Source of the DNA: Camelimonas abortus
GTDB taxonomy: Bacteria > Pseudomonadota > Alphaproteobacteria > Rhizobiales > Beijerinckiaceae
Length of the DNA: 64,000 nt
Reading direction: 5' to 3' (one strand)
Assembly (NCBI RefSeq): GCF_042647165.1
Contig: NZ_JBHRUV010000031.1
Every line of letters begins with the position of its first letter. Within the stretch, counting starts at the first letter, position 1. Shown here one piece after another: positions 55,969 through 63,977 of the stretch. Below the pieces are notes generated by a model, which made no database searches, was not told the DNA's origin, and saw nothing but the letters and a program-made list of their open reading frames with translations. Both the position numbers and the translations under genes were made by a program.

Positions 55969-56502
55969 TTACTTCTTCTTGCCTTCCTTGCGGAAGATGA
56001 ACTCGTCGGCGTACTTGACGCCCTTGCCCTTGTAAGGCTCGGGACCGCGGAACGCGCGGATTTCCGCCGCCACCTGGCCGACCTGCTGCTTGTTGATGCC
56101 CGACACCACGATCTCGGTCGGCTTCGGGGTGGCGATGGTCACGCCCTCCGGCACCGGATAGTCGATGTCGTGGCTGAAGCCCAGCGAGAGCTTCAGCACC
56201 TTGCCGGACATGGCGGCGCGGTAGCCGACGCCGTTGATCTCCAGCTTCTTCTCAAAGCCCTTCGTCACGCCCTCGACAAGGTTGTTCACCTGCGAGCGGG
56301 CCATGCCCCAGAGCGACCGGGCCTTCTTGGTTTCATTGACCGGAGCGACGCTGATGGCGCCGTCCTCCAGCTTGACGGTGACGTCATCAGGAACGCGGAA
56401 GGACAGCTCGCCCTTCGCGCCCTTGACCTTGACCAGCTGCCCCTCGACCGTCGCAGTGACGCCGGACGGCACGGACACCGGCTTTTTTCCGATACGAGAC
56501 AT
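55969..56502 (-). CDS. rplF: 50S ribosomal protein L6
   Basis: A 177-residue L6, the usual length. It begins MSRIGKKPVSVPSGV and has two repeated L6 domains ending GPEPYKGKGVKYADEFIFRKEGKKK. It lies near the peptidyl transferase centre and factor-binding site. The ATG at this position follows GGGGGA; longer frames upstream are not used. Confidence 0.98.
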   Translation of the reverse strand: MSRIGKKPVSVPSGVTATVEGQLVKVKGAKGELSFRVPDDVTVKLEDGAISVAPVNETKKARSLWGMARSQVNNLVEGVTKGFEKKLEINGVGYRAAMSGKVLKLSLGFSHDIDYPVPEGVTIATPKPTEIVVSGINKQQVGQVAAEIRAFRGPEPYKGKGVKYADEFIFRKEGKKK

Positions 56503-56537
56503 AATATGGTCCCCCGTGGGTTCGACAACGCTGCCGG

Positions 56538-56936
56538 TCAGAAGACCTTGCAGAGCACTTCGCCGCCCACGTTGCATTCCCGGGCCTGATGATCGGCCAT
56601 GACGCCCTTGGGCGTGGAGAGAATGGTGACGCCAAGGCCGTCAGCGACGCGCGGCATGGACTCGACCGACGCGTAAACCCGGCGACCGGGCTTGGAAACG
56701 CGCTCGATCCGGCGGATCACGGGCTGGCCGTCATAATACTTGAGCTCGATGTCGAACTCGGTGCGGCCGTTGCCATATTCGGTCACGGTGAACCCGCGGA
56801 TGTAGCCCTCCTGCTGCAGCACCTCGAGCACGCGGGCGCGCAGGGTGGAGCCAGGGCTGGTGACGCGGGGACGGCGGCGCATCTGCGCGTTGCGGATGCG
56901 GGTCAACAGATCGCCGATGGGATCATTCACTGCCAT
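56538..56936 (-). CDS. rpsH: 30S ribosomal protein S8
   Basis: A 132-residue S8 that binds the central domain of 16S rRNA. It has AVNDPIGDLLTRIRNAQMRRRPRV and the C-terminal YASVESMPRVADGLGVTILSTPKGVMADHQAR. It lies between rplF and rpsN with the usual gene order. Confidence 0.98.
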   Translation of the reverse strand: MAVNDPIGDLLTRIRNAQMRRRPRVTSPGSTLRARVLEVLQQEGYIRGFTVTEYGNGRTEFDIELKYYDGQPVIRRIERVSKPGRRVYASVESMPRVADGLGVTILSTPKGVMADHQARECNVGGEVLCKVF

Positions 56937-56946
56937 GGCGCTCTCC

Positions 56947-57252
56947 TTACCAGCTCGACTTGACCAGACCCGGGATCAGTCCCTGCGACCCAAGCTCGCG
57001 AAGCGCGATACGCGACATCTTGAGCTTGCGGTAGTAACCGCGGGGACGCCCGGTGACCTCGCAGCGGTTACGCACGCGGGTCGGGCTGGAGTTGCGCGGA
57101 AGCTGCGCCAGCTTGAGGACCGCCTCGAAACGCTCCTCAATCGGGCGGTTCCGGTCCTCGGCGATCGCGAGAAGACGGGCGCGCCGGCCGGCGTACTTCT
57201 CGACCAGCTTCTGACGCCTCTTGTTCTTCTCAACCGAACTTTTCTTGGCCAT
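56947..57252 (-). CDS. rpsN: 30S ribosomal protein S14 (zinc-free type)
   Basis: A 101-residue S14 of the 30S head. It has AKKSSVEKNKRRQKLVEKYAGRRARLLAI and RNRCEVTGRPRGYYRKLKMSRIALRELGSQGLIPGLVKSSW. The CxxC...CxxC zinc motif of short S14 is absent, so this is the zinc-independent form. Confidence 0.98.
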   Translation of the reverse strand: MAKKSSVEKNKRRQKLVEKYAGRRARLLAIAEDRNRPIEERFEAVLKLAQLPRNSSPTRVRNRCEVTGRPRGYYRKLKMSRIALRELGSQGLIPGLVKSSW

Positions 57253-57293
57253 ACTTTATGTCTCCGGTGTCCGCGTATGAGCAGGAGGCCTGC

Positions 57294-57932
57294 TCACTGC
57301 CGGAACGGGAAGTTGAAGTGCTTGAGAAGCGCGCGCGCCTCGGCGTCGGTCTTCGCCGTGGTGCAGACGATCACGTCCATGCCCCACATCGTGTCGACCT
57401 TGTCGTAGTTGATCTCCGGGAAGATGATGTGCTCCTTGATGCCGAAGGCATAGTTGCCGCGGCCGTCAAAGGACTTCGGATTCAGTCCCCGGAAGTCGCG
57501 AACGCGCGGCAGCGCGATCGTGATCAGGCGGTCAAGAAACTCGTACATGCGCGTGTTGCGCAGCGTCACCTTCGCGCCGATCGGCATGTTCTCGCGCAGC
57601 TTGAAGGTGGCGATCGCCTTGCGGGCGCGCGTCACCACGGCCTTCTGGCCGGCGATGAGCGACAGGTCCTCGGCCGCGACGGACGCCTTCTTGCTGTCGC
57701 CGGTCGCCTCGCCCACGCCGATGTTCAGCACGATCTTCTCGATGCGCGGAACCTGCATGGGGTTGGCGTAGCCGAACTCCTCGATCAGCTTCGGGCGGAC
57801 GACGTTCTCATAGTGGGCGCGCAGACGGGCCACATAGCCTTCCGGAGCGCGCGGGCGCACGCCGGCGCCGGCGCCGGCTTCAGCCTTCGGCGCCTTGGTC
57901 TTGGCGACCTTCTTGCTGTCTTTCTCAGCCAT
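57294..57932 (-). CDS. rplE: 50S ribosomal protein L5 with N-terminal extension
   Basis: A 212-residue L5. The conserved protein starts near residue 30 (ARLRAHYENVVRPKLIEEFGYANPMQVPRIEKIVLNIGVGEA). The first ~30 residues are a Lys/Ala-rich tail (MAEKDSKKVAKTKAPKAEAG) not present in most L5 proteins. L5 binds 5S rRNA and the P-site tRNA. The start overlaps the rplX stop by 8 bp and has GGGGAAG upstream, so the longer start is supported. Confidence 0.95.
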   Translation of the reverse strand: MAEKDSKKVAKTKAPKAEAGAGAGVRPRAPEGYVARLRAHYENVVRPKLIEEFGYANPMQVPRIEKIVLNIGVGEATGDSKKASVAAEDLSLIAGQKAVVTRARKAIATFKLRENMPIGAKVTLRNTRMYEFLDRLITIALPRVRDFRGLNPKSFDGRGNYAFGIKEHIIFPEINYDKVDTMWGMDVIVCTTAKTDAEARALLKHFNFPFRQ

Positions 57933-58242
57933 CGATCACTTCCCCGGAACGCTTGGCGACGCGCACCTTGCGACCATCTTCCAGAATCCTGAAACCAACG
58001 CGGGTCGCCTTGCCGTCCCTGGGATCGGCGATGGCGATGTTCGACAGATGCAGCGGGGCTTCCCTGGTGATGATGCCGCCCTGCGTCGTCGCGGTCTGGC
58101 GCTGGTGACGCTTGACCAGGTTCACGCCGCGAACGATGGCGCGCCCTTCCTTCGGCAAGACCTGGATGACTTCGCCGGTCTTGCCCCGGTCACGACCGGT
58201 GAGGACGACCACCTTGTCGCCCTTCTTGATCTTCGCAGCCAT
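57925..58242 (-). CDS. rplX: 50S ribosomal protein L24
   Basis: A 105-residue L24, an early assembly protein. It has the KOW-like IKKGDKVVVLTGRDRGKTGEVIQVLP and the RGVNLVKRHQRQTATTQGGIITREAPLHLSNIAI segment. Its ATG overlaps the rplN stop (TGATG) and its end overlaps rplE, showing coupled translation. Confidence 0.98.
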   Translation of the reverse strand: MAAKIKKGDKVVVLTGRDRGKTGEVIQVLPKEGRAIVRGVNLVKRHQRQTATTQGGIITREAPLHLSNIAIADPRDGKATRVGFRILEDGRKVRVAKRSGEVIDG

Positions 58243-58610
58243 CAGAGCACCTCAGGGGCGAGCGAAATGATTTTCATGTGGTTGCGGGCGCGCAGCTCGC
58301 GCGGCACCGGCCCGAAGATACGGGTGCCGATCGGCTCTTTCTGGTTGTTGATGAGAACCGCGGCATTGCCGTCGAAACGGATCACCGAGCCGTCGGGACG
58401 GCGGATGTCCTTGGCGGTGCGCACGACCACCGCCTTCATGACGTCGCCCTTCTTCACGCGACCACGCGGAATGGCCTCCTTGACGGAGACCACGATGATG
58501 TCGCCCACGCTGGCGTACTTGCGCTTGGAGCCCCCAAGCACCTTGATGCACATCACGCGGCGCGCGCCGGAATTGTCCGCGACATCAAGGTTTGTCTGCA
58601 CCTGGATCAT
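58242..58610 (-). CDS. rplN: 50S ribosomal protein L14
   Basis: A 122-residue L14 at the subunit interface. It has MIQVQTNLDVADNSGARRVMCIKVLGGSKRKYA and the C-terminal GTRIFGPVPRELRARNHMKIISLAPEVL. It lies 99 bp after rpsQ. Confidence 0.98.
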   Translation of the reverse strand: MIQVQTNLDVADNSGARRVMCIKVLGGSKRKYASVGDIIVVSVKEAIPRGRVKKGDVMKAVVVRTAKDIRRPDGSVIRFDGNAAVLINNQKEPIGTRIFGPVPRELRARNHMKIISLAPEVL

Positions 58611-58709
58611 GGCAAGATCCTTTCTCTGTCTCAGCCGGTTTCCGGCGCGGCGACGCCGGACTACGACTGACGGGGATCTGGCGTCCCCTCGCCTTGTTTC
58701 GGGAAGAAA

Positions 58710-58952
58710 TCAGGCCTGGCCTGATTTCCCCAGAACGACCCAGGACTTCGTCTTCGAGATCGGACGCGATTCCTGGATCAGCACAACGTCGCCGACCCGG
58801 TACTCATTGCCCTCGTCGTGGGCATGGTAGTTCTTGGTGCGGCGCACAGTCTTCTTGAACAGCGGATGGGTGAAGCGACGCTCCACCTTCACCACCACAG
58901 TCTTGTCGCCCTTGTCGCTGACGACCGTTCCCTGGAGAACGCGCTTCGGCAT
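58710..58952 (-). CDS. rpsQ: 30S ribosomal protein S17
   Basis: An 80-residue S17 that binds 16S rRNA early in assembly. It has MPKRVLQGTVVSDKGDKTVVVKVERRFTHPLFKK and RVGDVVLIQESRPISKTKSWVV. The start is the ATG giving MPKRV; a longer frame upstream overlaps rpmC and has no similarity. Confidence 0.98.
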   Translation of the reverse strand: MPKRVLQGTVVSDKGDKTVVVKVERRFTHPLFKKTVRRTKNYHAHDEGNEYRVGDVVLIQESRPISKTKSWVVLGKSGQA

Positions 58953-58962
58953 TCCCGCCTCC

Positions 58963-59172
58963 TCAAGCCTTCGGCGCGGCAGGCTGGGCCTGCAGCGTGC
59001 GGATGCGGGCGATGTCCCTACGGACCTCACGCACGCGATTCGTGTTTTCCAGCTGCCCTGTAGCACGCTGGAAGCGCAGATTGAACTGCTCCTTCTTCAG
59101 CTTCACCAGCTCTTCGGCCAGCTGCTCGGGCGACATCCGCCGGAGGTCGGCGAGCCTGTCCTTCTTTTTCAT
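58963..59172 (-). CDS. rpmC: 50S ribosomal protein L29
   Basis: A 69-residue L29 near the tunnel exit. It has MKKKDRLADLRRMSPEQLAEELVKLKKEQFNLRFQRATGQLENTNRVREVRRDIARI. The ATG with GAGGAA about seven bases upstream is used; the GTG two codons earlier overlaps that site. Confidence 0.97.
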   Translation of the reverse strand: MKKKDRLADLRRMSPEQLAEELVKLKKEQFNLRFQRATGQLENTNRVREVRRDIARIRTLQAQPAAPKA

Positions 59173-59182
59173 CGCCACTTCC

Positions 59183-59596
59183 TCACTCAGCGATGCGCTG
59201 CACGAAGCGCGTTTTGATCGGGAGCTTGGCGGCGCCGAGGCGGAGCGCCTCGCGGGCGATCTCCTCGCTCACGCCGTCAAGCTCGAACATGATGCGGCCG
59301 GGCTTCACGCGGGCCGCCCAGTATTCCGGCGAGCCCTTGCCCTTGCCCATACGCACTTCGGTCGGCTTGTTGGTGACCGGAACGTCCGGGAAGATGCGGA
59401 TCCACACGCGGCCAGCGCGCTTCATGTGGCGCGTGATGGCGCGGCGGGCCGCCTCGATCTGCCGGGCGGTGATGCGCTCGGGCTCAAGGGCCTTCAGGCC
59501 GAACTCGCCGAAGTTGAGCTCGGTGCCGCCCTTGGCGACGCCATGGATACGGCCCTTGAACTGCTTCCTGAACTTGGTTCTCTTGGGCGACAGCAT
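59183..59596 (-). CDS. rplP: 50S ribosomal protein L16
   Basis: A 137-residue L16 close to the A-site and 5S rRNA. It starts MLSPKRTKFRKQFKGRIHGVAKGG and has GRVWIRIFPDVPVTNKPTEVRMGKGKGSPEYWAARVKPGRIMFEL. It lies between rpsC and rpmC. Confidence 0.98.
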   Translation of the reverse strand: MLSPKRTKFRKQFKGRIHGVAKGGTELNFGEFGLKALEPERITARQIEAARRAITRHMKRAGRVWIRIFPDVPVTNKPTEVRMGKGKGSPEYWAARVKPGRIMFELDGVSEEIAREALRLGAAKLPIKTRFVQRIAE

Positions 59597-59624
59597 TGCT
59601 TATGCTCCTGGCCTCCGCGCCCCG

Positions 59625-60335
59625 TCAGCGGGACGCGTCAGCGCCACGACGCGCCTGCGAGCGGCCGCCGTCATCGTTCATCTTCTTGTCCTGGGCCATG
59701 GGATCATGCTCCAGGATCTCACCCTTGAAGATCCAGACCTTGATGCCGCACGTGCCGTAGGTGGTGAACGCGGTCGCCGTGCCGTAATCGACATCGGCGC
59801 GCAGCGTATGCAGCGGAACGCGACCCTCGCGGTACCACTCCAGGCGCGCGATCTCGGCGCCGCCAAGACGGCCGGAGCAGTTGATGCGGATGCCCTCGGC
59901 GCCCAGACGCATCGCCGACTGCACGGCGCGCTTCATGGCGCGGCGGAAGGCCACGCGACGCTCGAGCTGCTGGGCGATCGACTCCGCCACCAGGGTGGCG
60001 TCGATCTCGGGCTTGCGCACCTCGACGATGTTGATCGACACGTCCGCGTCGGTCATCTTCGCCACGGTCTTGCGCAGCTTGTCGATGTCCGCGCCCTTCT
60101 TGCCGATCACGACGCCCGGACGGGCCGAGTAAATGGTGACCCGGCACTTCTTGTGCGGACGCTCCACCACGATGCGCGAAACAGCGGCCTGCTTCAGCAT
60201 CTTGCGCAGCGTCTCGCGGATGCGCACGTCCTCGTGCAGCAGCTTGCCGTACTCGCCCTTGCGCGCAAACCACCGGGAGTCCCAGGTGCGGTTGACGCCG
60301 AGGCGAAGACCAATCGGATTAACCTTCTGACCCAT
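59625..60335 (-). CDS. rpsC: 30S ribosomal protein S3
   Basis: A 236-residue S3 with the KH domain (RVTIYSARPGVVIGKKGADIDKLRKTVAKM) and the C-terminal GRLGGAEIARLEWYREGRVPLHTLRADVDYG segment. It sits at the mRNA entry channel. The C-terminus has a basic low-complexity tail of about 20 residues. It is followed after 28 bp by rplP. Confidence 0.98.
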   Translation of the reverse strand: MGQKVNPIGLRLGVNRTWDSRWFARKGEYGKLLHEDVRIRETLRKMLKQAAVSRIVVERPHKKCRVTIYSARPGVVIGKKGADIDKLRKTVAKMTDADVSINIVEVRKPEIDATLVAESIAQQLERRVAFRRAMKRAVQSAMRLGAEGIRINCSGRLGGAEIARLEWYREGRVPLHTLRADVDYGTATAFTTYGTCGIKVWIFKGEILEHDPMAQDKKMNDDGGRSQARRGADASR

Positions 60336-60345
60336 AGTCCCGTCC

Positions 60346-60726
60346 TCAGGCTGACGCAGGCGTTTCGCGAACCACGATGGTGAGGTTCGAGAACGGCTTT
60401 TCGATACGCGTGCCGCGACCGCGGGCGCGGGCGTGGAACCGCTTCATGACAAGACCCTTGCCGACGAAGGCCTCGGCCACAACCAGATCGTCGATGTCGA
60501 GATCGTGGTTGTTCTCGGCGTTGGCGATGGCGCTCTGCAGCGCCTTGCGCACGTCGACGGCGATGCGCTTGCGGCTGAACTCGAGGTCAGCCAGGGCGCG
60601 GGACACCTTCTTGCCACGGATGAGCTGGGCGACGAGGTTCAGCTTCTGCGGCGAGACGCGGAGGTTGCGCACGACGGCGCGGGCCTCGTTGTCAGCGAGA
60701 GCGCGGGGATTCGCAGGCTTGCCCAT
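60346..60726 (-). CDS. rplV: 50S ribosomal protein L22
   Basis: A 126-residue L22 that lines the exit tunnel. It has ARAVVRNLRVSPQKLNLVAQLIRGKKVSRALADLEFSRKRIAVDVRKALQSAIANAENNHDLDIDDLVVAEAFVGKGLVMKRFHARARGRG. The ATG (MGKPANPR) has GAGGAGG five bases upstream; the GTG six bases earlier overlaps this site. Confidence 0.98.
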   Translation of the reverse strand: MGKPANPRALADNEARAVVRNLRVSPQKLNLVAQLIRGKKVSRALADLEFSRKRIAVDVRKALQSAIANAENNHDLDIDDLVVAEAFVGKGLVMKRFHARARGRGTRIEKPFSNLTIVVRETPASA

Positions 60727-60728
60727 GC

Positions 60729-61007
60729 TCACCTCCTCTTCGCTTTCTTGTCAGCCGCATGACCGTAGTACGTGCGGGTGGGTGAAAACTCGCCGAACTT
60801 GTGGCCGACCATTTCCTCGGTCACCAGAACGGGGATGTGCTTCTGGCCGTTGTAGACGCCGAACGTCAGACCGACGAAGTGCGGAAGGATGGTGGAGCGG
60901 CGGCTCCAGATCTTCACGACTTCCGAACGGCTGGACGCACGGGCGGCCTCGGCCTTCTTGAGGAGGTATCCGTCGACAAACGGACCTTTCCATACTGAAC
61001 GCGCCAT
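60729..61007 (-). CDS. rpsS: 30S ribosomal protein S19
   Basis: A 92-residue S19 in the head of the 30S. It starts MARSVWKGPFVDGYLLKKAE and has IWSRRSTILPHFVGLTFGVYNGQKHIPVLVTEEMVGHKFGEFSPTRTYYGHA. AAGGAA is seven bases upstream. A longer frame upstream overlaps rplB and is not coding. Confidence 0.98.
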   Translation of the reverse strand: MARSVWKGPFVDGYLLKKAEAARASSRSEVVKIWSRRSTILPHFVGLTFGVYNGQKHIPVLVTEEMVGHKFGEFSPTRTYYGHAADKKAKRR

Positions 61008-61018
61008 GGTGCGGTTCC

Positions 61019-61855
61019 TTACTTCTTCCGCTTGTGCCGGCTGGTGACGATGAGCGCGTCGGTCCGCTTGTTCGAGCGGGTGCGCTTGCCCTTCGTCGGC
61101 TTGCCCCACGGAGTGACCGGGTGACGACCGCCCGAGGTGCGGCCCTCGCCGCCGCCGTGCGGGTGATCGATCGGGTTCATCGAAACGCCGCGGTTGTGCG
61201 GACGCTGGCCCAGCCAGCGACGGCGGCCCGCCTTGCCCATATTGGTGTTCATATGGTCAGGGTTGGACACCGCGCCCACGGAGGCGAAGCACTGGCCATG
61301 CACCAGCCGCTGCTCGCCGGAGCTGAGCCGCAGGATCACGTAGCCATGGTCGCGACCGACGATCTGCGCATAGGCGCCGGCCGAGCGGGCGATGGAGCCG
61401 CCCTTGCCGATCTTGGTCTCGACGTTGTGCACGATCGTGCCGATCGGCATGTTGGCCAGCGGCATGGCGTTGCCGGGCTTGATGTCCGCCTGCGTGTCGG
61501 CGACCACGGTGTCGCCGGGAGCCAGACGCTGCGGCGCAAGGATGTAGGACAGCTGCCCGTCCGGATACCGGATCAGCGCGATGAACGCCGTGCGGTTCGG
61601 ATCGTACTCCAGGCGCTCCACAACCGCGGGCTCGCCGAGGCGGTCGCGGCGACGGAAGTCAACCAGACGGTAGCTCTGCTTGTGGCCGCCGCCGCGGAAA
61701 CGCACCGTGATGCGGCCATAGTTGTTGCGGCCGCCGGTGGACGCCTTGCCGACCGTCAGCGCCTTGACCGGCTTGCCCTTGTGCAGCTGCGAGCGATCGA
61801 CGAGGACCAGCTGGCGCGTGCCCGGGGTAACCGGATTAAAGGATTTAAGTGCCAT
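61019..61855 (-). CDS. rplB: 50S ribosomal protein L2
   Basis: A 278-residue L2, a core 23S-binding protein needed for subunit joining and peptide transfer. It has MALKSFNPVTPGTRQ, GGRNNYGRITVRFRGGGHKQSYRLVDFRR and the conserved His region SMNPIDHPHGGGEGRTSGGRHPVTPWGKPTKGKRTRSNK. It lies 21 bp after rplW. Confidence 0.99.
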   Translation of the reverse strand: MALKSFNPVTPGTRQLVLVDRSQLHKGKPVKALTVGKASTGGRNNYGRITVRFRGGGHKQSYRLVDFRRRDRLGEPAVVERLEYDPNRTAFIALIRYPDGQLSYILAPQRLAPGDTVVADTQADIKPGNAMPLANMPIGTIVHNVETKIGKGGSIARSAGAYAQIVGRDHGYVILRLSSGEQRLVHGQCFASVGAVSNPDHMNTNMGKAGRRRWLGQRPHNRGVSMNPIDHPHGGGEGRTSGGRHPVTPWGKPTKGKRTRSNKRTDALIVTSRHKRKK

Positions 61856-61876
61856 TGCTCAGGTTCCCGTATCCGC

Positions 61877-62185
61877 TCACAGACCGGTCGTCACGTCGAT
61901 GGACTCGCCGTCCGCCAGGGTGACAATGGCCTTCTTGACGTCGGAGCGACGGCCAACGGTGTTGCGGAACCGCTTGACCTTGCCCTTGGTGACGAGCGTG
62001 TTGACGCTCGTGACTTTCACGTTGAACAGCTTCTCAACCGCCGCCTTGATCGCAGGCTTGGTTGCATTCTTGGCCACACGGAAGACAACCTTGTTCTGTT
62101 CGGACAGAATGGTGGCCTTCTCGGTGATCACCGGAGCGATGATCACGTCGTAGTGGCGCACGTCAGTGGGGCGAGTGCTGCTCAT
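61877..62185 (-). CDS. rplW: 50S ribosomal protein L23
   Basis: A 102-residue L23 at the exit tunnel, docking site for trigger factor and SRP. It has HYDVIIAPVITEKATILSEQNKVVFRVAKNATKPAIKAAVEKLFNVKVTSVNTLV. It overlaps the end of rplD by 4 bp. Confidence 0.98.
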   Translation of the reverse strand: MSSTRPTDVRHYDVIIAPVITEKATILSEQNKVVFRVAKNATKPAIKAAVEKLFNVKVTSVNTLVTKGKVKRFRNTVGRRSDVKKAIVTLADGESIDVTTGL

Positions 62186-62802
62186 TTGAAGCGCGCCTCC
62201 AGCGCGTCGACTGCCGCCCTGGTCAGCACGAGCTTCTCACGGCGAAGGATGTCGTAAACGTTGATGCCCTGCACCGGCAGCACGTCAACGTTCGGGATGT
62301 TGCGCGCAGCGAGACCGAAGTTCACGTCCAGCTCGCCGCTGTCAACGACGAGGGCGCTGTTCAGGCCGAGCCTGTCCAGCTGGCCGCGCAGCGCCTTGGT
62401 CTTCGGCTCGGCGGCGACCGCCTTGTCGAGAACCACGATGGCGCCGTCCTTCGCCTTCGCCGACAGGGCGTGGCGCAGGGCGAGGGCGCGGACCTTCTTC
62501 GGCAGGTCATGCGCATGGTCGCGAACGACGGGGCCGAAGGCCTTGCCGCCGCCGCGGAACTGCGGAGCGCTGGCGGCGCCGTGACGGGCGCTGCCGGTGC
62601 CCTTCTGCTTGTACATCTTCTTGCCGGTGCGGGCCACGTCGGAGCGGCCTTTGGCGGCGTGCGTGCCGGCCTGACGGCGGGCAAGCTGCCAGCGCACGTA
62701 GCGGTGAAGAAGATCAGCGCGGGGCTCGAGGCCGAAGATCGCGTCGCTGACGTCGACCTGACCGGCGCTCTGCCCGTCAAGCGTGGTGACTTCAAATTTC
62801 AT
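62182..62802 (-). CDS. rplD: 50S ribosomal protein L4
   Basis: A 206-residue L4 lining the exit tunnel. It has RSDVARTGKKMYKQKGTGSARHGAASAPQFRGGGKAFGP and LRHALSAKAKDGAIVVLD. Its ATG overlaps the rplC stop by one base (TGATG), with GGAG eight bases upstream; a GTG one codon earlier is the alternative. In E. coli L4 represses its own operon; this cannot be judged here. Confidence 0.97.
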   Translation of the reverse strand: MKFEVTTLDGQSAGQVDVSDAIFGLEPRADLLHRYVRWQLARRQAGTHAAKGRSDVARTGKKMYKQKGTGSARHGAASAPQFRGGGKAFGPVVRDHAHDLPKKVRALALRHALSAKAKDGAIVVLDKAVAAEPKTKALRGQLDRLGLNSALVVDSGELDVNFGLAARNIPNVDVLPVQGINVYDILRREKLVLTRAAVDALEARFK

Positions 62803-63539
62803 CACGTCGTCTCCTGACCGTCAGTGGCCGGAGCCTCCGAAGCAGCCTCTGCAGCGGCCGCGCCGCGCTCGCGGTACGCGCCCGGGAGAGGAGCGTCCTT
62901 GGGGAGCGGGCGTTTTACCGCATCACGAACCATGATCCAACCGCCAGCGACGCCCGGAACGGCGCCCTGCACAAGGATCAGGCCGCGCTCGGGGTCGGTC
63001 TGCACCACCTTCAGGTTCTGGGTGGTGACGCGCTCGACGCCCAGGTGTCCGGGCATCTTCTTGCCCTTGAACACCTTGCCCGGATCCTGGCGGCCGCCGG
63101 TGCCGCCGATCGAGCGGTGCGAGATCGAAACGCCGTGCGAGGCGCGCAGGCCGCCGAAGTTCCAGCGCTTCATGCCGCCGGCGAAGCCCTTGCCGGTCGA
63201 GGTGCCGGTCACGTCCACGTACTGGCCCGGGACGAAGTGATCTGCGGTGATCTCGGCGCCCACGGGAATCAGGTGCTCAGGAGCCACGCGGAACTCGGCC
63301 AGACGACGGCGCGGCTCCACATTGGCCTTCGCGAAGTGACCGCGCATGGCGCGGCTGACGTTCTTGACCTTGACCGAACCGGCGCCGACCTGAACGGCGG
63401 TGTAGCCGTTGCGTTCGACGGTGCGGTGCGCGACCACCTGGCACTGGTCGAGCTTAAGAACGGTGACGGGCACGTGCTCGCCCGTTTCGGTGAAGATGCG
63501 TGTCATCCCCACCTTCTGTGCAATGACGCCTGAGCGCAT
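62802..63539 (-). CDS. rplC: 50S ribosomal protein L3
   Basis: A 245-residue L3 near the peptidyl transferase centre. It has MRSGVIAQKVGMTRIFTETGEHVPVTVLKLDQCQVVAHRT, TGTSTGKGFAGGMKRWNFGGLRASHGVSISHRSIGGTGGRQDPGKVFKGKKMPGHLG. The C-terminal ~25 residues (RERGAAAAEAASEAPATDGQ) are an Ala/Glu-rich tail longer than in many L3 proteins. Confidence 0.98.
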   Translation of the reverse strand: MRSGVIAQKVGMTRIFTETGEHVPVTVLKLDQCQVVAHRTVERNGYTAVQVGAGSVKVKNVSRAMRGHFAKANVEPRRRLAEFRVAPEHLIPVGAEITADHFVPGQYVDVTGTSTGKGFAGGMKRWNFGGLRASHGVSISHRSIGGTGGRQDPGKVFKGKKMPGHLGVERVTTQNLKVVQTDPERGLILVQGAVPGVAGGWIMVRDAVKRPLPKDAPLPGAYRERGAAAAEAASEAPATDGQETT

Positions 63540-63589
63540 TTGCGTATCCTCTAAGGCGTGCCGAGGCGAAAGGTCGGCGTTAACGCTCG

Positions 63590-63901
63590 TCAGAGCTTGA
63601 TTTCGACGTCGACGCCAGCGGCCAGGTCGAGCTTCATCAGCGCGTCCACGGTCTGCGGAGTCGGGTCAACGATGTCGAGAACGCGCTTGTGGGTGCGCAT
63701 CTCAAACTGCTCACGCGACTTCTTGTCAATATGAGGCGAGCGGTTGACCGTGAACTTCTCGATGCGGGTGGGCAGCGGGATGGGGCCGCGAACCTGGGCG
63801 CCCGTCCGCTTCGCCGTCGAGACGATCTCACGGGTCGACGCATCGAGGATGCGATGATCGAACGCCTTGAGGCGAATTCGGATATTCTGACCGTTGATCA
63901 T
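63590..63901 (-). CDS. rpsJ: 30S ribosomal protein S10
   Basis: A 103-residue S10, also able to act in transcription antitermination with NusB. It has MINGQNIRIRLKAFDHRILDASTREIVSTAKRTGAQVRGPIPLPTRIEKFTVNRSPHIDKKSREQFEMRTHKR. GGAGGGG lies four bases before the ATG. It is the first gene of the S10 group, close behind a terminator that follows tuf. Confidence 0.99.
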   Translation of the reverse strand: MINGQNIRIRLKAFDHRILDASTREIVSTAKRTGAQVRGPIPLPTRIEKFTVNRSPHIDKKSREQFEMRTHKRVLDIVDPTPQTVDALMKLDLAAGVDVEIKL

Positions 63902-63930
63902 AAGACCCCTCCGGGCCGACGTACTGCAAC

Positions 63931-63964
63931 AGAAAAGGACGCGCCGTCACAATCCGGCGCGTCC
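63931..63964 (-). terminator. Terminator between tuf and rpsJ
   Basis: On the minus strand GGACGCGCC pairs with GGCGCGTCC around a 10-nt loop, followed by TTTTCT. It lies only ~30 bp before the rpsJ start, so it may also act as an attenuator. Confidence 0.8.
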
Positions 63965-63977
63965 CGGACCCAGCGGT

